From: Fischerella sp.
GTDB taxonomy: Bacteria > Cyanobacteriota > Cyanobacteriia > Cyanobacteriales > Nostocaceae
Direction of reading: 5' to 3'
Length of the DNA stretch: 6,135 nucleotides
Assembly (NCBI GenBank): GCA_026419705.1
Contig: JANZYY010000314.1
Location: 1 to 6,135, forward strand
The translations under genes and the position numbers were made by a program. Under the pieces are notes generated by a model. The model ran no database searches and was not told the origin of the DNA. It saw only the letters and a program-made list of their open reading frames with translations. This document shows positions 6,033 to 6,135 of the stretch, piece after piece (the stretch's first letter is position 1; each line of letters begins with the position of its first letter).

Positions 6033-6135
6033 ATGTCTTTCACGATCGCCTACTTAATAAATCAGTATCCCAAGGTCAGTCACAGTTTTATTCGGCGAGA
6101 AATCAACAGCCTAGAGACATATGGAATCAAAATAC
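6033..6135 (+). CDS. GT4-type glycosyltransferase of the WcaL/AmsK kind, N-terminus (partial)
   Basis: Only 34 codons are in the window. The start MSFTIAYLINQYPKVSHSFI (residues 1-20) followed by RREINSLETYGIKI is highly characteristic of GT4 retaining glycosyltransferases in exopolysaccharide clusters, including the colanic-acid enzyme WcaL. In this group the N-terminal strand IAYLxNxYP is followed by the acceptor-site SHSFIRREI helix. The ATG is preceded by GAGAG at 6023-6027, 5 nt away, and no better in-frame start exists downstream of the TAG at 5976-5978. The gene points away from the polysaccharide genes on the left and probably opens a second transcription unit of the same locus. Nucleotide sugar and linkage cannot be told. 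Confidence 0.85.
   Translation, partial: MSFTIAYLINQYPKVSHSFIRREINSLETYGIKI

Noticed and set aside
5963..6135. Open plus-strand frame starting MNYPIARLAPLSK, overlapping the GT4 start
   Set aside because: The overlapping frame from 6033 encodes a clear GT4 signature; this one has no recognisable features.

Overview
The window looks like an exopolysaccharide locus from a filamentous cyanobacterium, most likely of the Nostoc type. The evidence is three perfect HIP1 octamers (GCGATCGC), a palindromic intergenic repeat of a style common in Nostocales, a typical cyanobacterial IS630-like transposase, and polysaccharide proteins with cyanobacterial features. Gene assignments come from motifs read by eye; no database search was possible.

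Left part (1-3888), all on the minus strand. In transcription order it holds a WecG/TagA/CpsF-type glycosyltransferase (3888-3085), a 248 bp gap with a repeat-like GC-rich patch, a large Wzc-like polysaccharide co-polymerase fused to a BY-kinase-like ATPase domain (2836-545), and a membrane-anchored family 2 glycosyltransferase (from 511, running off the left edge). The last two lie 33 bp apart and are probably co-transcribed. Together they suggest undecaprenyl-linked repeat-unit assembly (WecG-type enzyme and GT2) with chain-length control and export by the Wzc-like protein.

Middle (3889-6032), poor in genes. Two long gaps (865 and 901 bp) flank a broken IS630-family transposase at 4754-5131. 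Only its DNA-binding half remains. A frame change at a run of nine A leaves a few codons of the second half, and the DDE catalytic domain is gone. The gaps hold a 17-bp-stem hairpin repeat, a possible 36-residue peptide ORF with a perfect Shine-Dalgarno sequence, a diverged 31-nt direct repeat and several short repeats.

Right edge (6033-6135), plus strand. The first 34 codons of a GT4-type glycosyltransferase related to WcaL/AmsK begin here. Polysaccharide genes therefore diverge from a roughly 2.1 kb spacer that carries IS debris.

I found no convincing new defence or mobile system. The points most worth a second look are the Wzc-like protein, which lacks three hallmarks of a tyrosine autokinase, the very AT-rich WecG-type gene, and the small-peptide candidate.
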